64,000 bases of DNA from Mucispirillum schaedleri ASF457 (GCF_000487995.2 NZ_CP097562.1:372001-436000); one strand, 5' to 3'. Positions 17,230-27,286 are shown, counted from the first letter of the stretch. Numbers and translations are program-made. The notes: generated by a model not told the origin, from the sequence alone.

Positions 17230-18003
17230 ATGAGTGATTTTGAACAGAGAACTGAGGAATATGGAACAGCAATACTAAAACTTGTTAGAGTAAAAGAAGC
17301 ATCAGGCTCAAATACTAGACTATTTGGAAATATTGTATTTTCAATGAAGCATTATAAAGAAAACGACAGCGAAATGATGCTTGTTAGAATAATACCAGTA
17401 TCTAGTAGTTCTATAAGACCTATAAAAAGTATCTCTGGTAATGCATCTGACCAGTTATCTATTAATAAAATGTATGCACTTGTAAACCACAGAAGCAACT
17501 CTATAGAATTTGGACCAACTCAAGGTTTATTTCTTGATAAAAATCTTAGAAATAGAGGAATAGGAACATTTGCTTTTAATGAACTTATAGTATGGCTTAG
17601 AGAAAACTTTCAAGAATATTCTATCACTCCTTTTGATTTTGTTACAGGGGATAATATGGAAGATGATGAAAGAGAAATACGAAACAAATTTCTAGAAAAT
17701 TTTGGATTTACTCTTGGCTTTACTGATATAACCCAAAGAAATGGAACAATGAAAGCTAAAAAGCCTTCTCTTTTAAAATCTTACACTAATAATGAAAAAT
17801 TAGAAGAAGTAGATATTGAGAAATTCTTTTTTAACCTGCTTAATGAAAGAAATAAACTGGAAAAAGAATATAATGAATTAAAAGTAGAATATGCTGCCCG
17901 CGGTGAAGAACTTTTAGGCGGTATGCCAAAAGGTGACTTAATAAAATATACTGTTATAGGTTCAATTGCTGTTCTTGTTATTATGCTTCTGCTGATACTA
18001 TAG
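17230..18003 (+). CDS. GNAT-type acetyltransferase with C-terminal membrane anchor
   Basis: 257 aa from ATG 17230 (GAGG-N6; an in-frame ATG at 17218 overlaps the ribosome binding site). The middle of the protein carries the acetyl-CoA pyrophosphate loop signature LRNRGIGTFAFNELIVWL (about residues 105-122), followed by NKFLENFGF, the usual GNAT motif B region. About residues 190-225 are charged coiled coil, and the last 20 residues are one hydrophobic helix (VIGSIAVLVIMLLLIL), so it is tail-anchored in the inner membrane. The substrate is unknown. A TTG-start dehydratase-like gene follows 9 nt later. Confidence 0.7.
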   Translation: MSDFEQRTEEYGTAILKLVRVKEASGSNTRLFGNIVFSMKHYKENDSEMMLVRIIPVSSSSIRPIKSISGNASDQLSINKMYALVNHRSNSIEFGPTQGLFLDKNLRNRGIGTFAFNELIVWLRENFQEYSITPFDFVTGDNMEDDEREIRNKFLENFGFTLGFTDITQRNGTMKAKKPSLLKSYTNNEKLEEVDIEKFFFNLLNERNKLEKEYNELKVEYAARGEELLGGMPKGDLIKYTVIGSIAVLVIMLLLIL

Positions 18004-18012
18004 AGGTTATAA

Positions 18013-19017
18013 TTGAAAAGAATTGGATTTACTACAACTATTCCTGTAGAGTTTATACTTGCAGGTGGCAATATTCCTGTTGATTTAAACAATATTTTTG
18101 TATGCAGTCCTAACCCAAACAGTTTAATTGATGAGGCACAAAATGATGGTCTGCCTAGAAACTGCTGTTCATGGATAAAAGGTCTTTATTCTGTTGCTGT
18201 TAAAGAAAAAGCAGTTGATGAAATAATATCTGTTACAAATGGTGACTGCAGCAATACACATGCTTTAACTGAGCTTTATTCTGCAAATAATATTAAAGTT
18301 TACCCTTTTGCCTATCCTTATGAAGAAAAAGAGCCTTATACTGCCCTAAAAAATCAAATGCTTGCATTAGGCAGTGCTTTAAATGTTACTTTTGATGATG
18401 TATATGAATGCTGTAAAATAACAGATAAAGTCCGTAAAAAATTAAAACAAATAGATGAAATGACAGTTCAAGGCTATATTACTGGATTTGAAAACCATTT
18501 ATATCTTGTATCTTCTACTGATTTTAACAGTGATATAGATAAATTTTCAAAAGATGCTGATGAGTTAATAGAAAAAGCATATAAAAGAAACATTGAAGAC
18601 AAATATATAAGACTTGGCTGTATTGGTGTGCCTACAATTAACCCTGCAATGTATGATTTTATAGAAAGTAAAAACTGTAAAATAGTTTTTAATGAAGTGC
18701 AGCGTCAATTTAGTATTCCGTCAGAAAACCCTGACTATGTCAAAAGATATTTAGAATATACATATCCTTATGGAGTAATAGATAGAATAAATGATATAAA
18801 ACAGCAGATAAAAGAAAGAAAAATTGATGGATTAATCCACTATGTTCAGTCTTTTTGTTATAGACAGATACAAGATATTCTAATAAAAAAACATATAGAT
18901 ATTCCTGTTTTAACTATTGAAGGTGATAGTCCTGGAGATATAGACGGCAGAACAAAAATACGCATTGATTCATTTATAGAAATGCTTGAAATGAAAAAGA
19001 GAAAGAGAAGTATATGA
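18013..19017 (+). CDS. 2-hydroxyacyl-CoA dehydratase / double-cubane-cluster-like protein
   Basis: 334 aa from TTG 18013 (GAGG-N6). It resembles the HgdB/FldC/YjiM superfamily: an Fe-S protein reduced by an ATP-driven activase. Cysteines that may ligate the cluster include PRNCCSW (about 50-51), NGDCSNTH (about 78) and SFCYRQ (about 267). Classical dehydratases have two such subunits; only one is encoded here, as in YjiM-type and double-cubane-cluster (DCCP) proteins. So reduction of a small substrate is as likely as dehydration of a hydroxyacyl-CoA. It overlaps the activase gene by ATGA. Confidence 0.72.
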   Translation: MKRIGFTTTIPVEFILAGGNIPVDLNNIFVCSPNPNSLIDEAQNDGLPRNCCSWIKGLYSVAVKEKAVDEIISVTNGDCSNTHALTELYSANNIKVYPFAYPYEEKEPYTALKNQMLALGSALNVTFDDVYECCKITDKVRKKLKQIDEMTVQGYITGFENHLYLVSSTDFNSDIDKFSKDADELIEKAYKRNIEDKYIRLGCIGVPTINPAMYDFIESKNCKIVFNEVQRQFSIPSENPDYVKRYLEYTYPYGVIDRINDIKQQIKERKIDGLIHYVQSFCYRQIQDILIKKHIDIPVLTIEGDSPGDIDGRTKIRIDSFIEMLEMKKRKRSI

Positions 19018-19760
19018 AAAATATTGGTATAGATTTAGGTTCAAGATATGTTAAACTTGTTAAAGAAAGTAACGGAAGTATAGAATATAATATTTTTGAT
19101 ACGGTAAGTTTTTATAAACAGTTTATAGCAAGAAACGGAGCAGAAACATATATAGATACTAACAAACTTGGTCTTAGTGATGATTATAAAATTGTAGCTA
19201 CAGGATATGGCAGAAATTTAATGTCATTTTCTAATGTTGAAATAATATCAGAAATCAAAGCCCATTTCAGGGGAGCTTTAAAGCAGACTGGTAATGACAG
19301 CTTTATTTTAATAGATATTGGCGGACAAGACAGTAAAGTTATACTTGGAAAAGAAGGATATATAGAAGATTTTATTATGAATGATAAATGTGCAGCAAGC
19401 ACAGGAAGATTTGCTGAAAATGCATGCTCAGTATTAGGAATAAGTATAGATGAACTGTCAAAAATGCAGCATAATCCTGCAAACCTTTCAAGCACATGTG
19501 CAGTATTTTGTGAAAGTGAGCTTATTGGACTTATGGCATCAGGAGTTGAAATAGAAAGTATAGCTGCAGGGATAAATAAATCTATTGCTAAACGGCTTTT
19601 GCCATTGATAAAATCATTTCAAGCTGATACAATATATGCTTCTGGTGGGGTAGCAAATAATAAAAGCTTAATATTATTTATTTCTCAACTTATAGGCAAA
19701 AATGTAACACCGCTTAATAATCCGCAGTTTAATGGAGCATTAGGCTGTCTGCCGTTATAG
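19014..19760 (+). CDS. BadF/HgdC-type ATPase activase of the dehydratase-like protein
   Basis: 248 aa, ASKHA fold. Phosphate loop 1 is GIDLGSRYVK, phosphate loop 2 LIDIGGQDSKV and the adenosine motif SGGVANN. Two cysteines expected to bridge a [4Fe-4S] cluster across the dimer are in KCAASTGRF and STCAVFCESE. The family hydrolyses ATP to push low-potential electrons into the partner's cluster. ATGA overlap with the upstream gene shows translational coupling and a 1:1 pairing. Confidence 0.85.
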   Translation: MKNIGIDLGSRYVKLVKESNGSIEYNIFDTVSFYKQFIARNGAETYIDTNKLGLSDDYKIVATGYGRNLMSFSNVEIISEIKAHFRGALKQTGNDSFILIDIGGQDSKVILGKEGYIEDFIMNDKCAASTGRFAENACSVLGISIDELSKMQHNPANLSSTCAVFCESELIGLMASGVEIESIAAGINKSIAKRLLPLIKSFQADTIYASGGVANNKSLILFISQLIGKNVTPLNNPQFNGALGCLPL

Positions 19761-19784
19761 ATTTTTTATTATAAGGGTATTTAT

Positions 19785-21770
19785 ATGGATATAATTTTAA
19801 GAGATATTACTATTATTTTTGCAGTATCTACAATTATTCTTTTAATATGTGCAAAGATAAAAGTTCCTGGTATTTTAGGATATTTATTTACTGGTCTTTT
19901 GATTGGTCCTAATGGGCTTGGGTTTATCTCTAATACAGAAAATGTATCCCACATGGCAGAAATTGGCGTTATACTTCTTCTTTTTACTATTGGTTTAGAA
20001 TTTTCTTTACAGCAGCTTATTGCATTAAAACGCTCTGCTCTTGGCGGTGGTATGCTGCAGGTGTTTTTAACTTCTATTTTTATTACAATTCTTTGTATGA
20101 TTATGGGTATTAATACAGAGTTATCCATATTTATAGGAATGATAGTTGCACCATCTTCAACAGCTATTGTATTAAAACTTTTAATGGAAAGGGGTGAAGT
20201 AGAATCTCCTTATGGAAAAATAACAACAAGTGTGCTTATTTTCCAAGATATTGCAGTTATACCTATGATGCTTATAGCAAGAATGTTAGCACCAGATAGT
20301 GAATCATCTATTAAAGATATTGCTATAACATTAGGATATGCAATTATTGTTGTAGTTCTTTTGTTTGCTGCAGCAAGATTTATTGTTCCAAAACTGTTAT
20401 CAAAAGTTACAAAAACAAGAAGCAGAGAAGTATTTTTATTTTCTATAATATTAATATGTATGATAGTTGCTATTATAACTAATAAAGCTGGTTTATCTTT
20501 AGCTCTTGGTGCATTTTTAGCTGGTATGATAGTAAGTGAAACAGGTTACGGCTATCAGGCTCTTGGCAATGTTGTGCCATTTAAAGATGTTTTTACAGGT
20601 TTCTTTTTCATATCTATTGGTATGATGATTAATATTAATATATTTTTAATCCACCCTGCTCTCATTTTGTTTTTAGCTTTTCTTATTATAATAGTGAAAG
20701 CATTAGTAACTACAATGTCTATTAGTATTTTAGGATATTCTCTTGAAACATCACTTAAAACAGGACTTGCTCTTGCACAAGTAGGTGAATTTTCTTTTAT
20801 TCTTGCTTCAACAGGTATGCAGGATGGAGTTTTTAATGAATTTCAAAACTCATTATTTATTACAATTGCAGTAATTTCTATGGTTGCAACACCTTTTATG
20901 ATGATATATTCCAGCCAGATTGTAAAATTGATTTCAAAACTACCGCTGCCTGTAAATATTATAAAAGGTTACTTTCATGAAAAAAAATCAGATAAAAAAA
21001 TATTTAATGACCATATAATAATAGTAGGTTTTGGACTTTCAGGCAGAATGATTGCAAAAGCAGCAATACAGTCAGGTATTGATTATATCGTTATAGAAAT
21101 GAACCCAAATACTGTGCATACTGAAAAACAAAAACGCACACCTATTTTTTATGGAGATGCATCACAAGAAGAAATATTAGACCATGCTTCCATTACAAAA
21201 GCACGCTCTATTGTTATTTCTGGTGCAGATTTTCACACAACTAAAAATATAGTAGAAACAGCAAGACGCTTAAATCCTACTTTAATTATCATAGCAAGAA
21301 CACGCTTTAAATCATATAATGCAGCATTAAAAGAGTTAGGTGCATCTGAAGTAATATCTGAAGAAGTAGAATCAGCAGTATCGCTTCTTGCTGTTGTATT
21401 TAAACATTACTACATACCTGAAGAAAATATTACAGCAATAGAAGCAGAACTTCGTCAAGAAGATATTGCAGCTATTTCAAAAAAACATCAGGATAAAAAA
21501 ATCTCAACTCTTGGAGTGAAAGGACTTGCAGTAGAAACAATAACAGTTCCTGTAGGCTCAAAATATTCTGGCTGTTCTCTGCGTGCTCTTGATGCAAGAT
21601 TTAAATATAATATTAATATTATTGCTGTAAAATCAGGTGTGCAGATAAAAGTATCCCCTGGCTCTGATGATAAAATTAATGACAGAGATGAGCTTATAGT
21701 TACCGGCAAAAATAGTGATATTACTGTATTTGCATCTATTTTAAATGAAAAAATAGAACCTGCAACTTAA
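19785..21770 (+). CDS. CPA2-family cation:proton antiporter / Kef-type K+ transporter with RCK domains
   Basis: 661 aa. About 12 membrane helices to residue 385 (Na_H_exchanger fold; MIVAPSSTAIVLKL, GAFLAGMIVSETGYG, GLALAQVGEFSF). A TrkA-N/RCK nucleotide-binding domain follows with IIIVGFGLSGRMIAKAA (about 410-426), and a TrkA-C domain (about 570-655) ends the protein. It should exchange K+ or Na+ for H+ under nucleotide control; KefB/RosB-like. It starts 24 nt after the activase, with AAGGG upstream, and could be in the same transcript. Confidence 0.88.
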   Translation: MDIILRDITIIFAVSTIILLICAKIKVPGILGYLFTGLLIGPNGLGFISNTENVSHMAEIGVILLLFTIGLEFSLQQLIALKRSALGGGMLQVFLTSIFITILCMIMGINTELSIFIGMIVAPSSTAIVLKLLMERGEVESPYGKITTSVLIFQDIAVIPMMLIARMLAPDSESSIKDIAITLGYAIIVVVLLFAAARFIVPKLLSKVTKTRSREVFLFSIILICMIVAIITNKAGLSLALGAFLAGMIVSETGYGYQALGNVVPFKDVFTGFFFISIGMMININIFLIHPALILFLAFLIIIVKALVTTMSISILGYSLETSLKTGLALAQVGEFSFILASTGMQDGVFNEFQNSLFITIAVISMVATPFMMIYSSQIVKLISKLPLPVNIIKGYFHEKKSDKKIFNDHIIIVGFGLSGRMIAKAAIQSGIDYIVIEMNPNTVHTEKQKRTPIFYGDASQEEILDHASITKARSIVISGADFHTTKNIVETARRLNPTLIIIARTRFKSYNAALKELGASEVISEEVESAVSLLAVVFKHYYIPEENITAIEAELRQEDIAAISKKHQDKKISTLGVKGLAVETITVPVGSKYSGCSLRALDARFKYNINIIAVKSGVQIKVSPGSDDKINDRDELIVTGKNSDITVFASILNEKIEPAT

Positions 21771-21847
21771 TTTATACTACTGTCAAAATAATATTATATA
21801 TTATATGTTATAATATTTATATATAAATTATAATGTCTGATGAAATA

Positions 21848-21955
21848 GACTTAATAAAAATTTTGTGCAGCAGTTATTTGATCCTGATTTTAAAGGCAAA
21901 AAGTCTAACATTATATATTACAGCAGTGCATAATATATTTAAATTATTTACTTTT
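21848..21955 (+). repeat. Dispersed intergenic element, copy R2
   Basis: Plus-strand copy: GACTTA, then AAAATTTTGTGCAGCAGTTA, TCCTGATTTTAAAGGCAAAA and ATATTACAGCAGTGCATAAT. It is in the 600-bp gap between the antiporter and aconitase genes. Open frames across it are products of the repeat, not genes. Confidence 0.75.
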
Positions 21956-22052
21956 TTATATACTTTGCTTATAAATCAAGCTCATTATGACATATTTAGC
22001 TTAAATTCTCTTGCTGTATTCAATATGGATTAGTATAATTTTTTTGGGTAAA

Positions 22053-22097
22053 TCCATTTTTTTGCATAAAAAATGGAACAGGTAAAAACCTGTTCCA
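22053..22097 (+). promoter_or_regulatory. Two mutually exclusive hairpins upstream of a small ORF
   Basis: Hairpin A: TCCATTTTTT (22053-22062) with AAAAAATGGA (22068-22077). Hairpin B: TGGAACAGG (22074-22082) with CCTGTTCCA (22089-22097). They share TGGA at 22074-22077, so only one can form fully. B is a 9-bp stem with a weak T-run (CTTTCT). It may be the end of the antiporter transcript or a switch for the small ORF that follows. Confidence 0.45.
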
Positions 22098-22127
22098 CTT
22101 TCTACAAAAAGGAGGGAGTTTATTTAA

Positions 22128-22265
22128 ATGCATTACTATGCAAAAAAATACTCTGTTCTATATTATTTTCCTACTTACTATATAGGAAATATATATTACA
22201 AGTGCATAAATAAAAAGTTTTTTTATTTGTTTCTCCATAATATCTACAAAATTTATATGATTTAG
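22128..22265 (+). CDS. Possible small Tyr-rich protein (45 aa)
   Basis: ATG at 22128 is preceded by GGAGGGAG at 22111-22118 (9 nt spacing), the best ribosome binding site in the gap. The product begins MHYYAKKYSVLYYFPTYY and is unusually rich in Tyr and Lys/Phe. It matches no family I know. Support is only the ribosome binding site and the open frame in A/T-rich DNA, so it may be chance. It ends before the aconitase promoter. Confidence 0.3.
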   Translation: MHYYAKKYSVLYYFPTYYIGNIYYKCINKKFFYLFLHNIYKIYMI

Positions 22266-22296
22266 TTTTTTCTTTTCATATTATCCTTATTTTCAC

Positions 22297-22325
22297 TTGT
22301 TTATTATGTAAAAATACTTTATAAT
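22297..22325 (+). promoter_or_regulatory. Sigma-70-type promoter of the acn-icd-gltA operon
   Basis: TTGTTT (22297-22302), a 17-bp spacer, and a perfect TATAAT (22320-22325). The start site would be near 22332, giving a leader of about 38 nt before the aconitase ATG. Confidence 0.7.
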
Positions 22326-22369
22326 TTTTGCAAAAATAATGTTAATCATACAAAAATAAGGATATTGAT

Positions 22370-24607
22370 ATGTTTGAAACTTTCTATAAGTCTTTCAGCA
22401 AAAAAGTAGATGCTGCAAAAAATAAATTTGGCAGACCACTTACATTAACAGAAAAAATTCTATATGCTCACCTTTTTTATGAAAATGAATTAAAGGATTA
22501 TAAACATGGTGAAGATTATGTTAACTTTAAACCAGATAGAGTTGCTATGCAGGATGCTACTGCACAAATGGCTTTATTACAGTTTATGAATGCAGGAAAA
22601 AAGAAAGCTGCTGTAAAATCTTCTGTTCACTGCGACCACCTTATACAAGCTTATAAAGGTGCAGATATAGATTTACCAGAAGCAGAAAAAGTAAATAAAG
22701 AAGTATATGAATTTCTGCAAAGTGTAGCTGCAAAATATGGTATAGATTACTGGAAACCAGGTGCAGGGATTATCCATCAAGTAGTGCTTGAAAATTATGC
22801 TTTTCCCGGCGGTATGATGATAGGAACAGATTCTCATACTCCAAATGCTGGCGGTTTAACTATGGCAGCTGTTGGTGTTGGTGGTGCAGATGCTGCTGAT
22901 GTTATGAGCGGTATGGAATGGGAATTAAAAATGCCTAAAATTATAGGTGTTAAGCTTAATGGTAAACTAAAAGGGTTTGCTTCTCCAAAAGATATAATCT
23001 TAAAACTTGCAGGTATTTTAACAGTTAAAGGTGGCACAAACTCTATTATAGAATATTTTGGCGAAGGAACATTATCACTTCCTGCAACAGGCAAATCAAC
23101 TGTATGTAATATGGGTGCAGAAGTTGGTGCAACAACATCAATATTCCCTTTTGATAATCATACTGCTGATTATTTAAATGCAACAGGCAGAAAAGATATT
23201 GCAGCTCTAGCTGAGCAGTATAAAGAATATTTAAAAGCAGATGATGAAGTTTTAAATAATCCTGAAAAATATTATGATAAAGTTATAGAAATAGATTTAG
23301 ACAACTTATCCCCTTATGTTAATGGTCCATTTACTCCAGATGCTGCATCTAAGGTAAGTGAAATGGCTGCAAAAGTTATAGAAAATAATTATCCTGATAA
23401 AGTCGAAGCTGCTCTTATTGGCTCATGCACTAACTCATCATATCAAGATTTAGGCAGAGCTGCTAATTTATTAGAACAGGCTGTTGCAAAAAATATACCT
23501 TTAAAAGCAGAGTTAATTATTAATCCGGGCTCTATTTTAGTGCTGGAAACTGCTAAAAGAGATAAAATTATAGATACATTTAAAAATGCTGGTGCAGTTA
23601 TTATGACAAATGCCTGCGGACCTTGTATTGGGCAGTGGAAAAGAATAACAGATGATAACGAAAGAAAAAATACTATAGTAACAACCTTTAACAGAAACTT
23701 TGCAAAACGAGCAGATGGAAATCCTAATACTTATGCTTTTATAGTTTCACCAGAAATGGCTGTTGCTTATGCAATTTCAGGCAGATTAAGTTTTAATCCA
23801 GAAAAAGATACTGTTAAAGATAAATATGGAAATGATGTGATGCTTACTGCTCCATCATGGGATGCACTTCCAAAAGAAGGCTTTGTTAAATGTGATAAAG
23901 GTTTAATCACTCCACCAGAAAATGGTGATGATATTACTGTAAAAATAGATGCCTCATCTTCAAGGCTGCAAATATTAAAACCTTTTGCAAAATGGGACGG
24001 CAATGATATAATAGAAGCAGACCTATTAATAAAAACAAAAGGAAAATGCACTACTGACCATATTTCTATGGCAGGTCCATGGCTAAAATATAGAGGACAT
24101 TTAGAAAATATTTCTGATAATATGCTTATGGGTGCAGTAAATGCCTTTAATAATGAAACAAATAAAGTAAAAAATAACTATACACATGAATATGCTGCTG
24201 TTTCTGCTACTGCAAAATACTATAGAGATAACAAAAACGGCTCTATAGTAGCAGCTGAAGAAAACTATGGTGAAGGCTCTTCAAGAGAACATGCTGCAAT
24301 GGAGCCAAGATTTTTAGGTGTAAAAGCTATTATTGCAAAAAGCTTTGCAAGGATACATGAAACTAACTTAAAAAAACAAGGTATGCTTGCACTGACTTTT
24401 CAAAATAAAGATGATTATAACCTTGTGCAGGAAGGAGATTTAATATCCATTAAAGGATTAAAAGATTTTGCTCCTAATAAAGAACTTATTGTTACTTTAA
24501 AACATTCTGACGGTAAAACAGATACATTCAAAGTAAACCATACATATAATATGCAGCAGATAGAATGGTTTAAAGCAGGCTCTGCATTAAACAACTTACA
24601 AAAATAA
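22370..24607 (+). CDS. acn: Aconitate hydratase (mitochondrial/Bacteroidetes-type)
   Basis: 745 aa. Converts citrate to isocitrate using a [4Fe-4S] cluster. The three ligand cysteines are visible: one in GSCTNSS (about residue 352) and two in [10 protein letters not shown] (about 415 and 418). The C-terminal swivel domain has [17 protein letters not shown]. The length and the N-terminal form ([17 protein letters not shown]) match the shorter mitochondrial-type aconitase rather than AcnA (about 890 aa) or AcnB. First gene of acn-icd-gltA. Confidence 0.95.
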   Translation: MFETFYKSFSKKVDAAKNKFGRPLTLTEKILYAHLFYENELKDYKHGEDYVNFKPDRVAMQDATAQMALLQFMNAGKKKAAVKSSVHCDHLIQAYKGADIDLPEAEKVNKEVYEFLQSVAAKYGIDYWKPGAGIIHQVVLENYAFPGGMMIGTDSHTPNAGGLTMAAVGVGGADAADVMSGMEWELKMPKIIGVKLNGKLKGFASPKDIILKLAGILTVKGGTNSIIEYFGEGTLSLPATGKSTVCNMGAEVGATTSIFPFDNHTADYLNATGRKDIAALAEQYKEYLKADDEVLNNPEKYYDKVIEIDLDNLSPYVNGPFTPDAASKVSEMAAKVIENNYPDKVEAALIGSCTNSSYQDLGRAANLLEQAVAKNIPLKAELIINPGSILVLETAKRDKIIDTFKNAGAVIMTNACGPCIGQWKRITDDNERKNTIVTTFNRNFAKRADGNPNTYAFIVSPEMAVAYAISGRLSFNPEKDTVKDKYGNDVMLTAPSWDALPKEGFVKCDKGLITPPENGDDITVKIDASSSRLQILKPFAKWDGNDIIEADLLIKTKGKCTTDHISMAGPWLKYRGHLENISDNMLMGAVNAFNNETNKVKNNYTHEYAAVSATAKYYRDNKNGSIVAAEENYGEGSSREHAAMEPRFLGVKAIIAKSFARIHETNLKKQGMLALTFQNKDDYNLVQEGDLISIKGLKDFAPNKELIVTLKHSDGKTDTFKVNHTYNMQQIEWFKAGSALNNLQK

Positions 24608-24616
24608 TGGTGATTT

Positions 24617-25879
24617 ATGGCAAAAATAATTAAAGAAAATAATAAATTAATAGTTCCTGATACATTAACACTGCCCTTTATTGAAGGTGATGGTGTTGGT
24701 GCAGAAATAACAAATGTATGTAAAAAAATAGTAGACCATACAGTTAATACTGTTTATAAAGGCACAAAAAAAATAGACTGGCTTGAAGTATTAGGCGGAG
24801 AAAAAGCATATAATCAAACTGGGCAGTGGCTGCCTGAAAACACAATGAATACTTTTAAAGAATATTTAATAGGTATAAAAGGTCCGTTAACAACACCTGT
24901 TGGTGGTGGTATAAGGTCTTTAAATGTTGCTTTAAGACAAGAGCTTGATTTATTTGTATGCCTTAGACCATTAGAATGGTTTAAAGGAGTTTCTTCTCCA
25001 TTAAAAGAGCCTGAAAAAGTTAATATGGTTGTTTTTAGAGAAAATACAGAAGATATATATGCTGGTATTGAATGGGAAGCAGGCACAAAAGAAGCTGAAC
25101 AATTTTATAATTTTTTACATGATAAAATGAATGTTAAAAAAGTCCGCTTTCCAGAAACATCATCTTTTGGGGTAAAACCTGTGTCAAAACAAGGGTCTTC
25201 AAGACTTGTTAGAGCTGCAATTCAATATGCTGTTGATAATAAAAAACCTTCTGTAACATTAGTTCATAAAGGAAATATTATGAAATTTACAGAAGGCGGC
25301 TTTAAAAAATGGGGTTATGAAACAGCTGAAACAGAATTTGCTGATTTTACTTTTACTATGAATCAGTATAGCATTATAAAAAATGAAAAAGGTGAAGAGG
25401 CTGCCAATGCTGCATATAAAAATGCAGTTGAAAGCGGTAAAATAATTATAAAAGACAATATTGCAGATGCATTTCTTCAAAACACTTTATTAAAACCAGA
25501 AGATTATTCTGTAATAGCAACACTTAACTTAAATGGTGATTATGTTTCTGACCAGCTTGCAGCTATGGTTGGAGGTATTGGTATTGCACCGGGAGCAAAT
25601 ATTAACTATAATACAGGTCATGCAATATTTGAAGCAACCCATGGCACAGCTCCAGATATTGCAGGTAAAAATATTGTAAATCCATGCTCTATGCTGCTTT
25701 CTTTTGCTATGCTTTTTGAATATATTTTCTGGAAAGAAGTCAGTGAAAAAATTAAAAATTCTCTTGTAGAATCTTTTGAGAAAGGATATGCTACCCATGA
25801 TTTAGCCAGATTTATGAATAATGGAAAAAGCCTTTCTACAACAGATTTTGCTGATAATATTATAAAACTAATTAAATAG
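24617..25879 (+). CDS. icd: Isocitrate dehydrogenase
   Basis: 420 aa. Oxidatively decarboxylates isocitrate to 2-oxoglutarate. The substrate/regulatory region reads VVFRENTEDIYAGIEW and the isopropylmalate/isocitrate dehydrogenase signature NLNGDYVSDQLAAMVGGIG is present. It is of the E. coli homodimer type; NADP+ use is likely from the family, not proven here. It starts 9 nt after aconitase and is followed at once by gltA. Confidence 0.93.
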   Translation: MAKIIKENNKLIVPDTLTLPFIEGDGVGAEITNVCKKIVDHTVNTVYKGTKKIDWLEVLGGEKAYNQTGQWLPENTMNTFKEYLIGIKGPLTTPVGGGIRSLNVALRQELDLFVCLRPLEWFKGVSSPLKEPEKVNMVVFRENTEDIYAGIEWEAGTKEAEQFYNFLHDKMNVKKVRFPETSSFGVKPVSKQGSSRLVRAAIQYAVDNKKPSVTLVHKGNIMKFTEGGFKKWGYETAETEFADFTFTMNQYSIIKNEKGEEAANAAYKNAVESGKIIIKDNIADAFLQNTLLKPEDYSVIATLNLNGDYVSDQLAAMVGGIGIAPGANINYNTGHAIFEATHGTAPDIAGKNIVNPCSMLLSFAMLFEYIFWKEVSEKIKNSLVESFEKGYATHDLARFMNNGKSLSTTDFADNIIKLIK

Positions 25880-25891
25880 GTGAAACAAATA

Positions 25892-27271
25892 ATGAGTTAT
25901 GATAGTTTTTCTGAAGAATGTGCTGCCATTAAAGAACATTTAATTTATGATTTATCTGATGCTATGCGTGAAGCAACTACAATGGATTTAGATCTTTTTA
26001 AACAGTATAATGTTAAAAGAGGGCTTAGAAATGAAGATGGCACAGGTGTATTAGTTGGTCTTACAAGAATTGGCAATGTTGTAGGTTATCAAAAATCTGA
26101 TGCTGGTCTTACTCCTATTCCCGGTAAATTATTTTACAGAGGTATTGATGTAAATGATATAGTTTATGCTCTTTTAAAAGAAAAAAGACTAGGGTTTGAG
26201 GAAGTATCATATCTTCTATTATCAGGTAAACTGCCAAATAAACAGCAGCTTGAAGAATTTAAAAGCTTAATAGCACAAGAAATGCCATTAGAAAAAAAAA
26301 CAAGGCTGCATTTAATTGATTTAGAAGGCTCTGATATAATGAATATACTTGCAAGAACTGTTCTTGAAATGTATATATATGATAAAAATCCAAATGATGT
26401 ATCTCAAAGTAATTTAATGAGACAGTCACTTTATCTTTTATCAAAATTTCCTACAGTTATATCTTATGCATACCATGTTCTCCGTCATGCATATAATGGC
26501 AGAACTATGCACATAAGACACCCTAGAGAAGATTTATCTATTGCAGAAAATCTTTTATTTATGATTAAAGGTGAAGAATATACAGAGCTTGATGCCCGCA
26601 CTCTTGATTTATTATTATTGTTACAGGCAGACCATGGCGGCGGGAATAACTCTACTTTTACCGTTCGTGTTACAAGCTCAACAATGACAGACACATACTC
26701 ATCTATCGCAGCAGGTATCGGCTCATTAAAAGGACCACTTCATGGCGGTGCTAATTTAATGGTAGCAGATATGCTTGACCATTTAAAAGAAAACATAAAA
26801 AAATGGGATGATCAGGAAGAAATAGATGCTTATTTATATCAAATGCTTAATAAAGAAGTATATAATAAAACAGGGCTTATTTATGGTATAGGTCATGCAG
26901 TATATACAATTTCTGACCCTAGAGCAATTCTTTTAAAAGAGTTAGCTAGAGATTTAGCAAAAGAAAAAGGTAGAACAGAAGAAATGGACTTTTTAGAATT
27001 AGTAGAAGCACGCTCTATTGAAGCATTCAGTAATTTTAAAAAAGGGACTAAAAAAAGAGTATCTAGTAATATAGATTTTTATTCTGGTTTTGTTTATGAT
27101 ATGATAGGTATACCAAAAGAAATATTCACTCCACTTTTTGCAATGGCAAGAATTGTTGGCTGGTGTGCCCATAGAAATGAAGAAATAACTTTTGCAGGAA
27201 AAAGAATTATTCGTCCAGGTTACAGCAGTATTGCTCCAGAAAAACCATATATAGAAATACAAAGTCGTTAA
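25892..27271 (+). CDS. gltA: Citrate synthase
   Basis: 459 aa from ATG 25892, with AGGTGA 8 nt upstream; an in-frame GTG at 25880 directly follows the icd stop. Condenses acetyl-CoA and oxaloacetate. Catalytic-region motifs: HGGGNNSTFTVRVTSSTMTD, GPLHGGAN and GHAVYTISDPRA. It completes the citrate-to-2-oxoglutarate branch with acn and icd, enough to make glutamate carbon skeletons without a full cycle. The sequence is of the larger type, which has an N-terminal extension of about 50 residues. Confidence 0.94.
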   Translation: MSYDSFSEECAAIKEHLIYDLSDAMREATTMDLDLFKQYNVKRGLRNEDGTGVLVGLTRIGNVVGYQKSDAGLTPIPGKLFYRGIDVNDIVYALLKEKRLGFEEVSYLLLSGKLPNKQQLEEFKSLIAQEMPLEKKTRLHLIDLEGSDIMNILARTVLEMYIYDKNPNDVSQSNLMRQSLYLLSKFPTVISYAYHVLRHAYNGRTMHIRHPREDLSIAENLLFMIKGEEYTELDARTLDLLLLLQADHGGGNNSTFTVRVTSSTMTDTYSSIAAGIGSLKGPLHGGANLMVADMLDHLKENIKKWDDQEEIDAYLYQMLNKEVYNKTGLIYGIGHAVYTISDPRAILLKELARDLAKEKGRTEEMDFLELVEARSIEAFSNFKKGTKKRVSSNIDFYSGFVYDMIGIPKEIFTPLFAMARIVGWCAHRNEEITFAGKRIIRPGYSSIAPEKPYIEIQSR

Positions 27272-27286
27272 ATTCATTTATATTAC

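Noticed and set aside
21833-22033. 66-aa protein in the gap after the antiporter
   Set aside because: Its frame runs through the dispersed element R2, has no ribosome binding site, and the peptide is only a translation of the repeat.
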